Origin: Rhizobium leguminosarum
Lineage (GTDB): Bacteria > Pseudomonadota > Alphaproteobacteria > Rhizobiales > Rhizobiaceae
Direction: 5' to 3'
Assembly (NCBI RefSeq): GCF_001679785.1
Contig: NZ_CP016287.1
Coordinates: 310,001 to 374,000, forward strand
DNA length: 64,000 nucleotides
Below, in pieces: positions 53,132-61,820 of the stretch. Within the stretch, counting starts at the first letter, position 1. The number at the start of each line of letters is the position of its first letter. Under the pieces are notes generated by a model. It saw nothing but the letters and a program-made list of their open reading frames with translations, was not told the origin of the DNA and made no database searches. The position numbers and the translations under genes are program-made.

Positions 53132-54611
53132 AATCTCCACGCGTCTGAAACGGAACCCGTCGCTGAACCTTGGTTTGCGTCACGCAGGCTTTCTATACCA
53201 GCTTGAGGCGGTTGAAGCCGTGAAGGACCTACCTTATGCCGCGCTTTTTCACGAGCAGGGTCTCGGCAAGACAAAGATTGCCATCGACCTTGCGCTTGAG
53301 TGGCTGAAAACGGATGCTGTCGACACGGTCGTGTTCGTCACCAAACGTGGGCTTATTCAAAACTGGCAAGACGAGATCAAGGCCCATTCGTATCTCTATC
53401 CGACGATCCTCGACCAAAATCATGCCGGAAATTTCTTTGCCCTGAACTCCCCGAGCCCGGTTTTCCTTGTTCACTACGAGGTTTTTCGCACCGAACAGCG
53501 TCGTCTGGGGCTTTTCGCAAAAACTCGGCGCATCGGCATTATCCTCGACGAAGCACAGAAAATCAAAAATCCGGAATCGGACCTCGCCCGGGCTTTTCAT
53601 GCGATTGCTCCGGTCATGAAGCGCCGCATCATCATGACCGGTACGCCTGTGGCGAACAGGCCCTACGACATCTGGTCACTCATCTACTTCCTCGATCAGG
53701 GTGAATCTCTCGGCACGGATTTCGAAGCTTTCAAGAGTGGCCTGGATCTCAGCAACGACCTTTGGGTGAACCAGACTCGACGGGACGCCTTTGAGGACGA
53801 GTTAGGTGACCTTTTTGATCGCATCCGCTCATTTACCGTTCGGGAAACGAAATTGACGGCTGGGATCCAGCTTCCGGAGAAGCGAATTCAAAATGTTCCG
53901 GTCGACATGAGCCCACGCCAGAAAGCTCTCTACGACGAGTACCGAACAGACCTTGGTGCATCGATTGTCGTCAATGAGCGACAGACGCTCGACGACGCTG
54001 AAGAAAGTCTCAAGCGGCTACTTCGACTGGTACAGGTCGCGTCCAATCCTAAACTCGTCGATGACTCTTATACCGAAACTCCCGGAAAATACGCCAAGCT
54101 GCATGAGCTTGTGACCACGGCGACCATTTCAGGTTCGAAAATCATCGTCTGGACCAGTTTCGTTAAAAATGCTGACTGGCTGCAATCTCGTCTCGCAGAG
54201 TTTGGAGCCGTTAAAGTGCACGGGGGCGTGGAGCTCGCCGATCGCAACGACGCAATTGCCAGGTTCAAAGCTGATCCATCCGTAAAGGTTCTCGTTGCAA
54301 CGCCGGGTGCGGCGAAGGAGGGTCTCACGCTGACGATTGCCAACCATGCTGTCTTCTATGATCGTTCCTTCAGCCTTGACGATTATCTTCAAGCGCAAGA
54401 CCGGATTCACAGGATTTCGCAAACCGACACCTGCTTCATTTGGAACCTGATCGCCATAGAATCGATCGACGAATGGGTGGATTCCCTGCTTGCTGCGAAA
54501 AGACTGTCTGCCCAGCTTGGGCAAGCCGACATCAGCAAAGAAGAATACCGCCGCCTGGCAAACTACGATTTCGGCAAGATGATAAAAGAAATTCTCGGTC
54601 TGGAGGTTTAA
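53121..54611 (+). CDS. SNF2-type helicase-like ATPase
   Basis: A 496-residue SF2 ATPase: motif I 'FHEQGLGKTKIAIDLAL' (about 44-56), motif II 'IILDEAQKIKNP' (about 142), motif III 'IIMTGTPVANRPYDIWSLIYFLD', and in the second RecA lobe 'SKIIVWTSFVKNADWLQSRL', 'FKADPSVKVLVATPGAAKEGLTLTIANHAVFYD', 'YLQAQDRIHRISQTD' (motif VI Arg finger). It should move on or remodel double-stranded DNA. It lacks additional DNA-binding domains. Gene overlap and small size suggest a multi-protein complex with the preceding nuclease. Confidence 0.9.
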   Translation: MVSEISTRLKRNPSLNLGLRHAGFLYQLEAVEAVKDLPYAALFHEQGLGKTKIAIDLALEWLKTDAVDTVVFVTKRGLIQNWQDEIKAHSYLYPTILDQNHAGNFFALNSPSPVFLVHYEVFRTEQRRLGLFAKTRRIGIILDEAQKIKNPESDLARAFHAIAPVMKRRIIMTGTPVANRPYDIWSLIYFLDQGESLGTDFEAFKSGLDLSNDLWVNQTRRDAFEDELGDLFDRIRSFTVRETKLTAGIQLPEKRIQNVPVDMSPRQKALYDEYRTDLGASIVVNERQTLDDAEESLKRLLRLVQVASNPKLVDDSYTETPGKYAKLHELVTTATISGSKIIVWTSFVKNADWLQSRLAEFGAVKVHGGVELADRNDAIARFKADPSVKVLVATPGAAKEGLTLTIANHAVFYDRSFSLDDYLQAQDRIHRISQTDTCFIWNLIAIESIDEWVDSLLAAKRLSAQLGQADISKEEYRRLANYDFGKMIKEILGLEV

Positions 54612-54635
54612 TTGGGAAGTTCAGGAGAGAACGCG

Positions 54636-55658
54636 ATGTTTAACAGGGTTAGCGAGCAGGGCTCGGTGATCCTACGCGGTGTGGAGATTGTCACGCGTAC
54701 CCTTGACATCGATGTCAGGGCTTTGAAGTTCTATGTCGATAATCCTCGAATTTATTCCTTTATGCGCGCGGACGGCGTACAGCCGACACAGGCCGATATT
54801 CTGGCAAAGCTGCAGACCCTCGAGCACGTCAGGGAGCTGGTGCAGGACATCCGTGCCAACGGCGGTCTGATCGACCCTCTAATAGTGCGAGACGGTGATT
54901 TCGTTGTCCTCGAAGGCAATAGTCGGCTTGCAGCCTATCATCACCTTGTCGCTGAAAATCCTGTTTCGTGGGGTAAGGTAAGGTGCACCCTTTTGCCGGC
55001 CGACATCGACGAAAAATCGGTGTTTGCTTTGCTCGCGCAGTATCATGTCAAGGGCAAGAAGGATTGGGCCCCTTATGAGAAAGCTGGCTTTGTTTATCGG
55101 CGCTTCAAAAATCAGATGGTCGATATCCCGGCTATCGCCAAGGAAATCGGCCTCACCAAGGACGAAGCAAAGCACCTTGTCGCTGTCTACGAGTTCATGA
55201 TCGAGCATGGCGACGGCGACCGCGAACGCTGGAGCTACTACGACGAGTTTCTGAAGTCACGGAAGATTAGGAAGGTCCGTGAAGAAGTGGCTGGTTTCGA
55301 CGACTTCATCGTCAGCGAAATCCAATCCGGTCATTTTGGCAAGGCAATGGAGTTACGAGACAAGCTTCCGGTTATCTGTACAGCGAGCAGCAAGATCGTC
55401 CGACGTTACATGGATGGCACCTACGACTTCGCCGAAGCGCATGAGGCAGCCGTCACTGCGGGGGGCGAAAGCCATGTGCTCAACAAGCTGATCCGTTTCA
55501 AAAAATGGTTGGTCGAAACATCGACTGAGGATGATATCCTCGATGCGCCGAAGCAGGTTCGTGATCGCATTCAGTACGAGCTGAAGGAAATCGAGAAAAA
55601 ATCTCGCAAATACAAAGAGCTCGTTGAAGCCAAAAAAAATGAGATTGATGTTCATTGA
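54636..55658 (+). CDS. second ParB-like protein
   Basis: A 340-residue protein from ATG 54636 with an AGGAGAG site; a TTG at 54612 is a weaker alternative. N-terminal ParB fold with 'DIDVRALKFYVDNPRI', 'LVQDIRANGGLIDPLIVRDGDFVVLEGNSRLAAYHHL' (ParB box EGNSRL), then helix-turn-helix-like 'IPAIAKEIGLTKDEAKHLVAVYEFM', and a helical C-terminus with basic 'KSRKIRKVREEV' and 'KSRKYKELVEAKK'. It resembles chromosome-partition ParB more than the first copy. It shares the operon with the SNF2 gene after 24 bp. Confidence 0.8.
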   Translation: MFNRVSEQGSVILRGVEIVTRTLDIDVRALKFYVDNPRIYSFMRADGVQPTQADILAKLQTLEHVRELVQDIRANGGLIDPLIVRDGDFVVLEGNSRLAAYHHLVAENPVSWGKVRCTLLPADIDEKSVFALLAQYHVKGKKDWAPYEKAGFVYRRFKNQMVDIPAIAKEIGLTKDEAKHLVAVYEFMIEHGDGDRERWSYYDEFLKSRKIRKVREEVAGFDDFIVSEIQSGHFGKAMELRDKLPVICTASSKIVRRYMDGTYDFAEAHEAAVTAGGESHVLNKLIRFKKWLVETSTEDDILDAPKQVRDRIQYELKEIEKKSRKYKELVEAKKNEIDVH

Positions 55659-55769
55659 TCGATCGGAACCCGGGGGCATGACTAAAAACGGCGCGATCGA
55701 CCTCCTAGAAAGCGCTTTTGCACCCTCATATTAAAGCAGCAAAAGTGGTCTGAAACACTTCGAGAGTGC

Positions 55770-55797
55770 TTGACTTGCACGCCGATAACCGCAAAAT
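55770..55797 (+). promoter_or_regulatory. possible sigma-70 promoter before the DGQHR gene
   Basis: TTGACT at 55770-55775 and CAAAAT at 55792-55797, spaced by 16 bp, lie 39 bp before the ATG of the next gene, in the only gap of more than 100 bp inside the ParB-to-ATPase part of the series. This suggests a second transcription unit. The -10 box is only weakly conserved. Confidence 0.35.
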
Positions 55798-55836
55798 TGC
55801 ACTGAGGGAATGCAATATTGTGTTGCAGGTAATGCC

Positions 55837-56862
55837 ATGTCTGACGCTTTTTCAATTTTTTGCTCAATCGGAAGCTCTGCTGGAAGGATGGTGCTCCTCG
55901 GTTTTGCGCCCGCTAAAGTGTTGCACGCTTTGAGTTTTCCCGACGTCTTGAATGAGGACACGGGTGCCGGCTATCAGCGGCGCTTCAATTCGCAGCACAG
56001 TCAGGATTTTCGGCGCTATATTCGCCAACCCGGCGCTTCGACCATCCCACTGACCCTCAACCTCCGGCCATCGGCTGGAGCATGGTCGGTTTGCGACAAA
56101 GGCAACGGACAAGCCGAACTCAAGATCAGTGCTGATGCCGGGAAAATCATGGCGCAGGTCGATTGCCAGCACCGGCTAGGCTTTCTGGGGGAGGTGGATC
56201 TGTCGCTTCCTTTCATGTGCTATATCGGCCTGAGCGTTGAGGAGGAGATGGAGGTATTCCGCACCATCAACAGCAAGGCGAAGGGTCTTAGTACCAGTCT
56301 GCTGGATTTTCATGATGCGCACTTGGCGGGCGATCTTGCCAACGACCGGCCCGAATTGTTCATTGCCTTGCATCTCAACAATGACCCCGAATCACCATGG
56401 TATCGACAGCTGGACCTCGGTGGTACCAGCACATCCGGCATGACGCGACGGGCCTCACTTCGGACAATGCAAAAGGCGATCAAGCGCTTTTTGACGGCTA
56501 CAAAAATCTTGAAAACGAAGTCAACCGAGCGGGCCGCCCAAATCGTGCTTGCCTTCTGGAAAGCCGTCTCCGAGGTGCTCCCCGAAGAATGGGCAAACAC
56601 CCGCAAGCATATTTTGAACAAGGGGTTGGGCGTCTACGCGATGATGGATATCGCCGCAGACCTCTACCGCGAAGCGCCCGATGACAGCGGCCTTGACCGA
56701 ATATCGTTTGTGAACGCGCTTACGGACTTCGCTCACCAGGTCGATTGGACGACCAAGGGAAAACTGTACGGATTAGGCGGTGAGGGCGGCGTTCGCCCTG
56801 CCGTGGATTACATTCGCGACGTTCGCAAGCGCGCGCATTTGAAAGTCGTCAGCAATGGCTAA
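55837..56862 (+). CDS. DGQHR-domain protein (DndB/DpdB-like) with variant DCQHR motif
   Basis: A 341-residue protein from ATG 55837 (an ATG at 55810 adds nine residues). It has the layout of DGQHR proteins: 'GYQRRFNSQHSQDFRRYIRQPGASTIPLTLNLRP', then 'AQVDCQHRLGFLGE' (D109-C-Q-H-R113), then 'YIGLSVEEEMEVFRTINSKAKGLSTSLLDFHD'. In Dnd, DndB is the regulator and in Dpd, DpdB is a partner of base exchange; both use a ParB-like fold. Here the usual Gly is Cys. It overlaps the radical SAM gene by 8 bp. Confidence 0.8.
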   Translation: MSDAFSIFCSIGSSAGRMVLLGFAPAKVLHALSFPDVLNEDTGAGYQRRFNSQHSQDFRRYIRQPGASTIPLTLNLRPSAGAWSVCDKGNGQAELKISADAGKIMAQVDCQHRLGFLGEVDLSLPFMCYIGLSVEEEMEVFRTINSKAKGLSTSLLDFHDAHLAGDLANDRPELFIALHLNNDPESPWYRQLDLGGTSTSGMTRRASLRTMQKAIKRFLTATKILKTKSTERAAQIVLAFWKAVSEVLPEEWANTRKHILNKGLGVYAMMDIAADLYREAPDDSGLDRISFVNALTDFAHQVDWTTKGKLYGLGGEGGVRPAVDYIRDVRKRAHLKVVSNG

Positions 56863-58486
56863 CAAGAATATCCTGCTTATCGAGCCAGGCTACAAGAACA
56901 AGTATCCGCCATTGGGTCTGATGAAAATTGCCCAATATCATGGTCCTCGTGGCAAGCGTGACCGCGTCCGTTTCATCAAGGGCGAGGATCGCTCGGTGAT
57001 GAATGAAGCGTGGGACCGGATTTATGTCACCACGCTGTTTTCCTTTGAATATCCGAAGATTTCGCAGTCGATCGATTTTGCACTGGAAGTGGCTAACGGC
57101 CAGGCAGACAAGGTTTTCGTCGGGGGGATTGCCGCTTCCCTCATGCATGAGCGGTTTCTCGATGAGCGTCGCTGGCATGGGATCCGGTTCATCAAAGGGC
57201 TTCTATCAGAGGCTCCCGCCGTCTCTCTGCAACTCGATGAGTTCGCCGAAGAGCTCTATTCCAGCGACACAGTGGGGAGACCGATTGAAGACCTTGTGCC
57301 CGACTATGATATTCTGACACAGATCGATTATCGGTATCCTGTGCGAGATGCCTATTTCGCCTACACGTCCCGTGGCTGCATTCGCAAATGCCATTTCTGC
57401 GGTGTGCCAAAACTGGAGGGGATGCAGCGCGACACCGAGTCATTGACCGACCTGGTTCGCGCCATCGATGAGCATTACGGTCCGAAGAAAGACCTGATCC
57501 TCATGGACAACAACGTCGTCGCGTCCGCCAGGTTCAAGGAAATCATCGCAGAAATTCGAGACCTTGGCTTTGTGCCTGGGGCAAAGCTCATGAGGCCCGG
57601 CGCTAAAGTCGCGGTTCAGCGGCGGGTCGACTTCAACCAGGGCGTTGACGCGCGGATCTTATGCAAGGATCCAATGTATCTGCGGGAATTGGCGACGATC
57701 TGCCTCAAACCACTGCGCATTGCATTTGATCATCTGGGTGTCAAAAAACCGTATGAACAGGCTGTGCGCTATGCGGCGGAATATGGGCTGACGGAATTAT
57801 CGAATTACATGCTCTATAATTTCCATGACGGCCCAGAAGATCTTTTCGAGCGCATGCGCTTGAACGTGACCCTCAACGAGGAACTCGGCATCCGTATCTG
57901 GTCATTCCCGATGCGCTACCAGCCGACCAACCGCCCCAACCGCGGGCATATCGGTGAGAAGTGGTCCCGCTACCAACTGCGCTCGATGCAGATAGTGCTG
58001 CAGGCAACCCATGGCATCGTCAGTGGTGCGCCGGAGTTCTTCAAGCACGCATTCGGGGACACCTTCGAAGATTATGCGCGGATCTTGATGATGCCGCACG
58101 ATTTCATATTCAATCGGACTTGGTACGAGCGATATGATCAGGATCAGAAACTATACGAATTTCAGACGGAGTTTGCCTCGTTGGATAACTACGAGCGGGC
58201 AGAGCTCATGGAGTTACTGTCGTCGCGGGATCCCCGTGAGTTCGTGATGCTGAGCGACTTTGCGGCCAACGATAAGGTCCGGCGCATTCTGCGGTTTTAC
58301 ATTCCGGTGTCCAAGGATGAACTGACCACGATCTGGGCGACGCAAAAAGAACTGGTCCGCCTGGAATCTATGTCTGACCTCGGGCTCGCGGAGGACGAGC
58401 GCGTTGAAGACGCTGGTTTGGACTATGACGAGGAGAGCATCGCCATCGCTGCAGAGCTCGCACCAAAGCAAAGGGCTGTTGCATGA
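56855..58486 (+). CDS. radical SAM enzyme of unknown specificity
   Basis: A 543-residue protein. N-terminal part 'ILLIEPGYKNKYPPLGLMKIAQYH' and 'DKVFVGGIAASLMHERFL' resembles the cobalamin-binding-type Rossmann domain of B12-dependent radical SAM enzymes, but no DxHxxG motif is seen. The radical SAM core has C175-x3-C179-x2-C182 in 'SRGCIRKCHFCGVP', binding the 4Fe-4S cluster, followed by 'DLILMDNNVVAS' and 'FNQGVDARILC'. It should make a 5'-deoxyadenosyl radical acting on a substrate, possibly a base or a protein. It overlaps both neighbours. Confidence 0.82.
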   Translation: MANKNILLIEPGYKNKYPPLGLMKIAQYHGPRGKRDRVRFIKGEDRSVMNEAWDRIYVTTLFSFEYPKISQSIDFALEVANGQADKVFVGGIAASLMHERFLDERRWHGIRFIKGLLSEAPAVSLQLDEFAEELYSSDTVGRPIEDLVPDYDILTQIDYRYPVRDAYFAYTSRGCIRKCHFCGVPKLEGMQRDTESLTDLVRAIDEHYGPKKDLILMDNNVVASARFKEIIAEIRDLGFVPGAKLMRPGAKVAVQRRVDFNQGVDARILCKDPMYLRELATICLKPLRIAFDHLGVKKPYEQAVRYAAEYGLTELSNYMLYNFHDGPEDLFERMRLNVTLNEELGIRIWSFPMRYQPTNRPNRGHIGEKWSRYQLRSMQIVLQATHGIVSGAPEFFKHAFGDTFEDYARILMMPHDFIFNRTWYERYDQDQKLYEFQTEFASLDNYERAELMELLSSRDPREFVMLSDFAANDKVRRILRFYIPVSKDELTTIWATQKELVRLESMSDLGLAEDERVEDAGLDYDEESIAIAAELAPKQRAVA

Positions 58487-60066
58487 CGACCGAAGCCACT
58501 ACACGGATGAATCGCTCCGCGCTTCTTGCTGCAAAAGCGGAAGGCCGGAGTGAGCCTCTCGAAGAGATCACGGTCGGCCGGGATGTCTTGGAACTGGTTT
58601 CCAGCGCGATGTACATCGATCCGATGACGATCTACCGCGAATATGTGCAAAATTCCGCTGATGCCATCGACGACGCGCGCAACAACGGCCTGATTTCTGC
58701 CGATGAAGCCGGGAAGGTTTTAATCACCATCGATCCCGCGGCGAGAAGCATACGGATCCGCGACAATGGAACCGGATTGTCGAATGCTGAGTTTTCTCGC
58801 AAGATGGCGGCGCTCGGCGCCAGCGGCAAACGTGGGACAAAGGCCCGAGGGTTTAGGGGCGTTGGTCGTCTCGCAGGACTCGGCTATGCGCAAGAATTGA
58901 TCTTCCGCTCGCGTACAGCAGTTGATGCGACCGTGGCTGAATTAACATGGGATTGCCGGCGGCTGAAGTCGGCTTTGCGCGAAAGCGACGGCGACATCCA
59001 AAGCCTGATACGATCCGTTGCGACGTTGAGAAAGAAGCCGACCGAGGATTATCCAGAACGATTTTTCGAAGTCGAATTGCGCGGAGTTGTGCGACTGCGC
59101 AGTGACAAGTTGATGAGTCCGGCGGCCGTTGACGAGTACCTGGGTCAAGTCGCACCCGTTCCGTTCGCACCAGAATTTCGCTTTGCCGCCGAGATCCGTG
59201 ACGCACTTGCGCCGGTTGTGGCGCTCGGAGATTTGGACATTCGCATTGAGGGGAACGAACGGCCGGTCTTCCGGCCGCACCGTGACATTCTCACGCCGAT
59301 TGGCCACCCTGCAATTCGATTCAATCGACTTTCCGTCAGCGAAATCTCAGCAATCGACGGCGAACTTGCAGCGATTGTCTGGGTTCTTCACCATGACTAC
59401 GAGGGCGCGCTGCCGAATGCTGCTGGCGTGAAGGGCTTGAGGCTCCGCTCTGGAAATGTTCAGATTGGTGAGCATAACCTCCTTGAGGAATTGTTCCCCG
59501 AAATACGGTTTAATGCGTGGGCTGTGGGTGAAATCCACGTTGTCGATCAAAAGATCGTTCCGAACGGGCGCCGTGATCACTTCGAGCAGAACGCTCATTA
59601 TCACAATCTCACCAATCAGCTTGCTCCGCTTGCCCGAGATATCGCTCACCTGTGCAGGACGAGTTCGATTAAACGAAACTGGCTACGCGAAACCGAGCTT
59701 CAGCTGAGAGTAGCAAACGAGACGCTCGATATCCTTTCACAAGGGGTTCTCAGTGAGCCGGAGTATTTAAATTGGTGGGCCAAAGGCAACGATGCCTGCC
59801 AGAGGGCGAAGAAAGCACTTTCCCAGAAGGTGCTCCAGGATGAAGACCTTTCCGGGTACGCGAAGAAGGTTACACAGGTTGAAAATTCCCTTGAACTGTC
59901 AACGCGGCCACGATTAGCAGCAGTCAAGGGCGTCGCGGATAATGAAAGGGCGGCTTTTGCGCGCTTTTGCGAAGTGCTTTATCAGGTTTCATCCAGCCAG
60001 AGCGCTGCAAAGGCATTGGTCGATAAGGTCATGGCGAAGCTCGGCGATGGTGAGCCTATTCCGTGA
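58483..60066 (+). CDS. GHKL (Hsp90-like) ATPase
   Basis: A 527-residue protein. N-terminal GHKL nucleotide-binding fold: N box 'IYREYVQNSADAIDDAR' (E53, N57), G1 'RIRDNGTGLS' (D94), G2 'ARGFRGVGRLAGLGYA' (123-133). It resembles the ATP-binding domains of HSP90, MutL and of many defence-associated ATPases. The central part is beta/alpha, with 'NERPVFRPHRDILTPIGHP', and the C-terminal 150 residues are helical. The start overlaps the radical SAM stop (ATGA). Nucleotide-driven clamp closing in a complex with the partner proteins is likely. Confidence 0.82.
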   Translation: MTTEATTRMNRSALLAAKAEGRSEPLEEITVGRDVLELVSSAMYIDPMTIYREYVQNSADAIDDARNNGLISADEAGKVLITIDPAARSIRIRDNGTGLSNAEFSRKMAALGASGKRGTKARGFRGVGRLAGLGYAQELIFRSRTAVDATVAELTWDCRRLKSALRESDGDIQSLIRSVATLRKKPTEDYPERFFEVELRGVVRLRSDKLMSPAAVDEYLGQVAPVPFAPEFRFAAEIRDALAPVVALGDLDIRIEGNERPVFRPHRDILTPIGHPAIRFNRLSVSEISAIDGELAAIVWVLHHDYEGALPNAAGVKGLRLRSGNVQIGEHNLLEELFPEIRFNAWAVGEIHVVDQKIVPNGRRDHFEQNAHYHNLTNQLAPLARDIAHLCRTSSIKRNWLRETELQLRVANETLDILSQGVLSEPEYLNWWAKGNDACQRAKKALSQKVLQDEDLSGYAKKVTQVENSLELSTRPRLAAVKGVADNERAAFARFCEVLYQVSSSQSAAKALVDKVMAKLGDGEPIP

Positions 60067-60200
60067 CGTTGTCCTTCCGAGCTGCAGCTTTCGATTGACG
60101 ACAACTTCCGCCTGCATGAATATCGGCGCATAATAGAATCCTCGGGGCCACTATCCAGTTGAAAAACCGTTCATCTCCTGTTCGCGCTCGGGGTGCCAGC

Positions 60201-60881
60201 GTGACACGCGGCCAACCGCCTGCATATGAAAAATTAGCGCAGTTTTTCCTTCCGCTCACCGGGGTGCATGCCAATGACCTTGCAGCCGAAGGAGCCGACC
60301 TCCTGCAGGCGCCGCGGACGCTTGTCTACGTCGATACATCTTTCCTGATGTGGATGACCAGGATCGGAACCAAGTCGCGTAGCGAGCTTATCGCGTGGCT
60401 TACCGACTGGTGCGGCGCGCGCCTAGCAGTCCCGGCATGGTCTGCCCACGAATATTACCGTCATTTAAAAGACCGCACCATACTTGAGGAGCTTGCTACG
60501 CATCTGACAGGTATGCGGAACATCGCCGAGCACAGCTTTGACTTTCTCTACCCATTCCTCGATGAGCCACTCGGAGGTGCCTCAGACAACACGAGGCAGC
60601 TCGTTCGCACGCGCGAGGTGCTGAGTTCACTGGGCGGGCTTACCGAAATGTTGAGTGGTTGCAGTGAGCAATTTCACGCGAACGCGCGCGAAGTGACAAT
60701 GTTTGCAAATGCTCACGCCCTCCGGGAAAGCGAACTCTTTGATTATTTTGATAACCTCGATGCGGTGGCATCTGCACGTTACGAAGGCAGGATACCCCCC
60801 GGTTACAAAGATCGAAAAAAGAAACCTCTCAAGGTCGAGGTCGAAGGGGAAATGGCCGAAGAGGGCCGGAACCGGGAGTGA
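60201..60881 (+). CDS. PIN-like nuclease, C-terminally truncated by an IS21-type element
   Basis: About 226 codons from a GTG at 60201 (a TTG at 60159 is an alternative). 'LVYVDTSFLMWM' (Asp45) is the first acidic strand of a PIN domain; 'LAVPAWSAHEYYRHLKDR' carries the next acidic residue (Glu). The region 'YEGRIPPGYKDRKKK' is the family turn before the last catalytic acidic strand, but the sequence then changes to an unrelated tail that ends in the leading part of the istA-like gene. The last catalytic part is lost. It would be the nuclease effector of the series in an intact relative. It lies 134 bp after the GHKL gene. Confidence 0.65.
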   Translation: MTRGQPPAYEKLAQFFLPLTGVHANDLAAEGADLLQAPRTLVYVDTSFLMWMTRIGTKSRSELIAWLTDWCGARLAVPAWSAHEYYRHLKDRTILEELATHLTGMRNIAEHSFDFLYPFLDEPLGGASDNTRQLVRTREVLSSLGGLTEMLSGCSEQFHANAREVTMFANAHALRESELFDYFDNLDAVASARYEGRIPPGYKDRKKKPLKVEVEGEMAEEGRNRE

Positions 60882-60886
60882 TCGAC

Positions 60887-61658
60887 ATGGCGTTATTGAG
60901 CGTGATCCGACGCTGGCATTTTAGAGAGCATTTATCGATCCGGGAGATTTGCCTCAGGACCGGCCTGTCCCGGAATACCATCCGCAAATATCTCCGTCTT
61001 GATGGCGTGGAGCCGAAGTTCAAGGTCCCGGACCGACCGAGCAAGCTTGACCCCTTTGCCGATAGACTATCGGCCTGGCTGAAGACGGAAGCGAACAAAT
61101 CCCGCAAACAGAAGCGGACTCTCAAGCAGCTCCATGCCGACCTGCTGAGCTTGGGCTACGAGGGTTCCTATTGCCGTGTCGCCGCTTTTGCTCGGGATTG
61201 GAGAGCCGACCGGCAGAGAGAACTTCAGAGGTCGGGACGCGGAACATTCGTGCCTTTGGCATTCGAACCCGGTGAAGCGTTCCAGTTCGATTGGTCGGAA
61301 GATTGGGCCATTATCGGCAATGAGCGCACCAAGCTGCAGGTGGCCCATACGAAGCTGAGCTACTCCAGGGCCTTTATCGTCCGGGCCTATCTCCTGCAGA
61401 CGCACGAGATGCTGTTCGACGCCCACAATCACGCATTTCGCGTCTTCGGTGGCATCCCCCGGCGCGGCATCTACGACAACATGAAGACGGCGATTGACAA
61501 GGTCGGCCGCGGCAAGGAGCGCGACGTCAACGGCCGCTTCCTGGCGATGGCCAGCCACTATCTGTTCGAACCGGAGTTCTGCAATCCGGCGTCCGGCTGG
61601 GAAAAGGGGCAGGTCGAGAAGAACGTCCAGGACGCTCGTCATCGCCTTTGGCAACCCG
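60887..61658 (+). pseudogene. istA: IS21-family IstA transposase, 3' part lost
   Basis: From ATG 60887 the frame gives the IstA start 'MALLSVIRRWHFREHLSIREICLRTGLSRNTIRKYL' (helix-turn-helix), 'PGEAFQFDWSEDWAII' (first Asp of the DDE core), 'GGIPRRGIYDNMKTAIDKVGRGKERDVNGRF' (second Asp) and 'PASGWEKGQVEKNVQDARHRLWQP' (Glu). Beyond 61658 it changes to the IS3 element's sequence, so the C-terminal half and istB are missing. Confidence 0.85.
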
Positions 61659-61820
61659 CCGATATCCGTAGGTCGGCATGTCGTCGATGATCGTCTTGAT
61701 CTCATCCAGCAGTTCCTGATCGGCGAGCGGCGGCCGCCCTCGGGCTTTGGAAGGGCGTTGCTTCACACGTTCGGCGATGTTGGATCGGGCGACATCCAGG
61801 GTCTCGCACACCGCAGTCAT
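61655..61820 (-). pseudogene. IS3-family OrfB transposase, N-terminal scrap
   Basis: From ATG 61820 about 55 codons survive: 'MTAVCETLDVARSNIAERVK', 'ADQELLDEIKTIIDDMPTYGYRRV', the usual OrfB start. The next codons belong to the IS21 remnant in reverse orientation, so the DDE domain is gone. Confidence 0.8.

Noticed and set aside
55837..60066. A Dnd or Dpd DNA-modification system
   Set aside because: The DGQHR protein and SNF2 ATPase fit, but no cysteine desulfurase, DndC/D/E, or tRNA-guanine-transglycosylase-like (DpdA) gene is present in the window.
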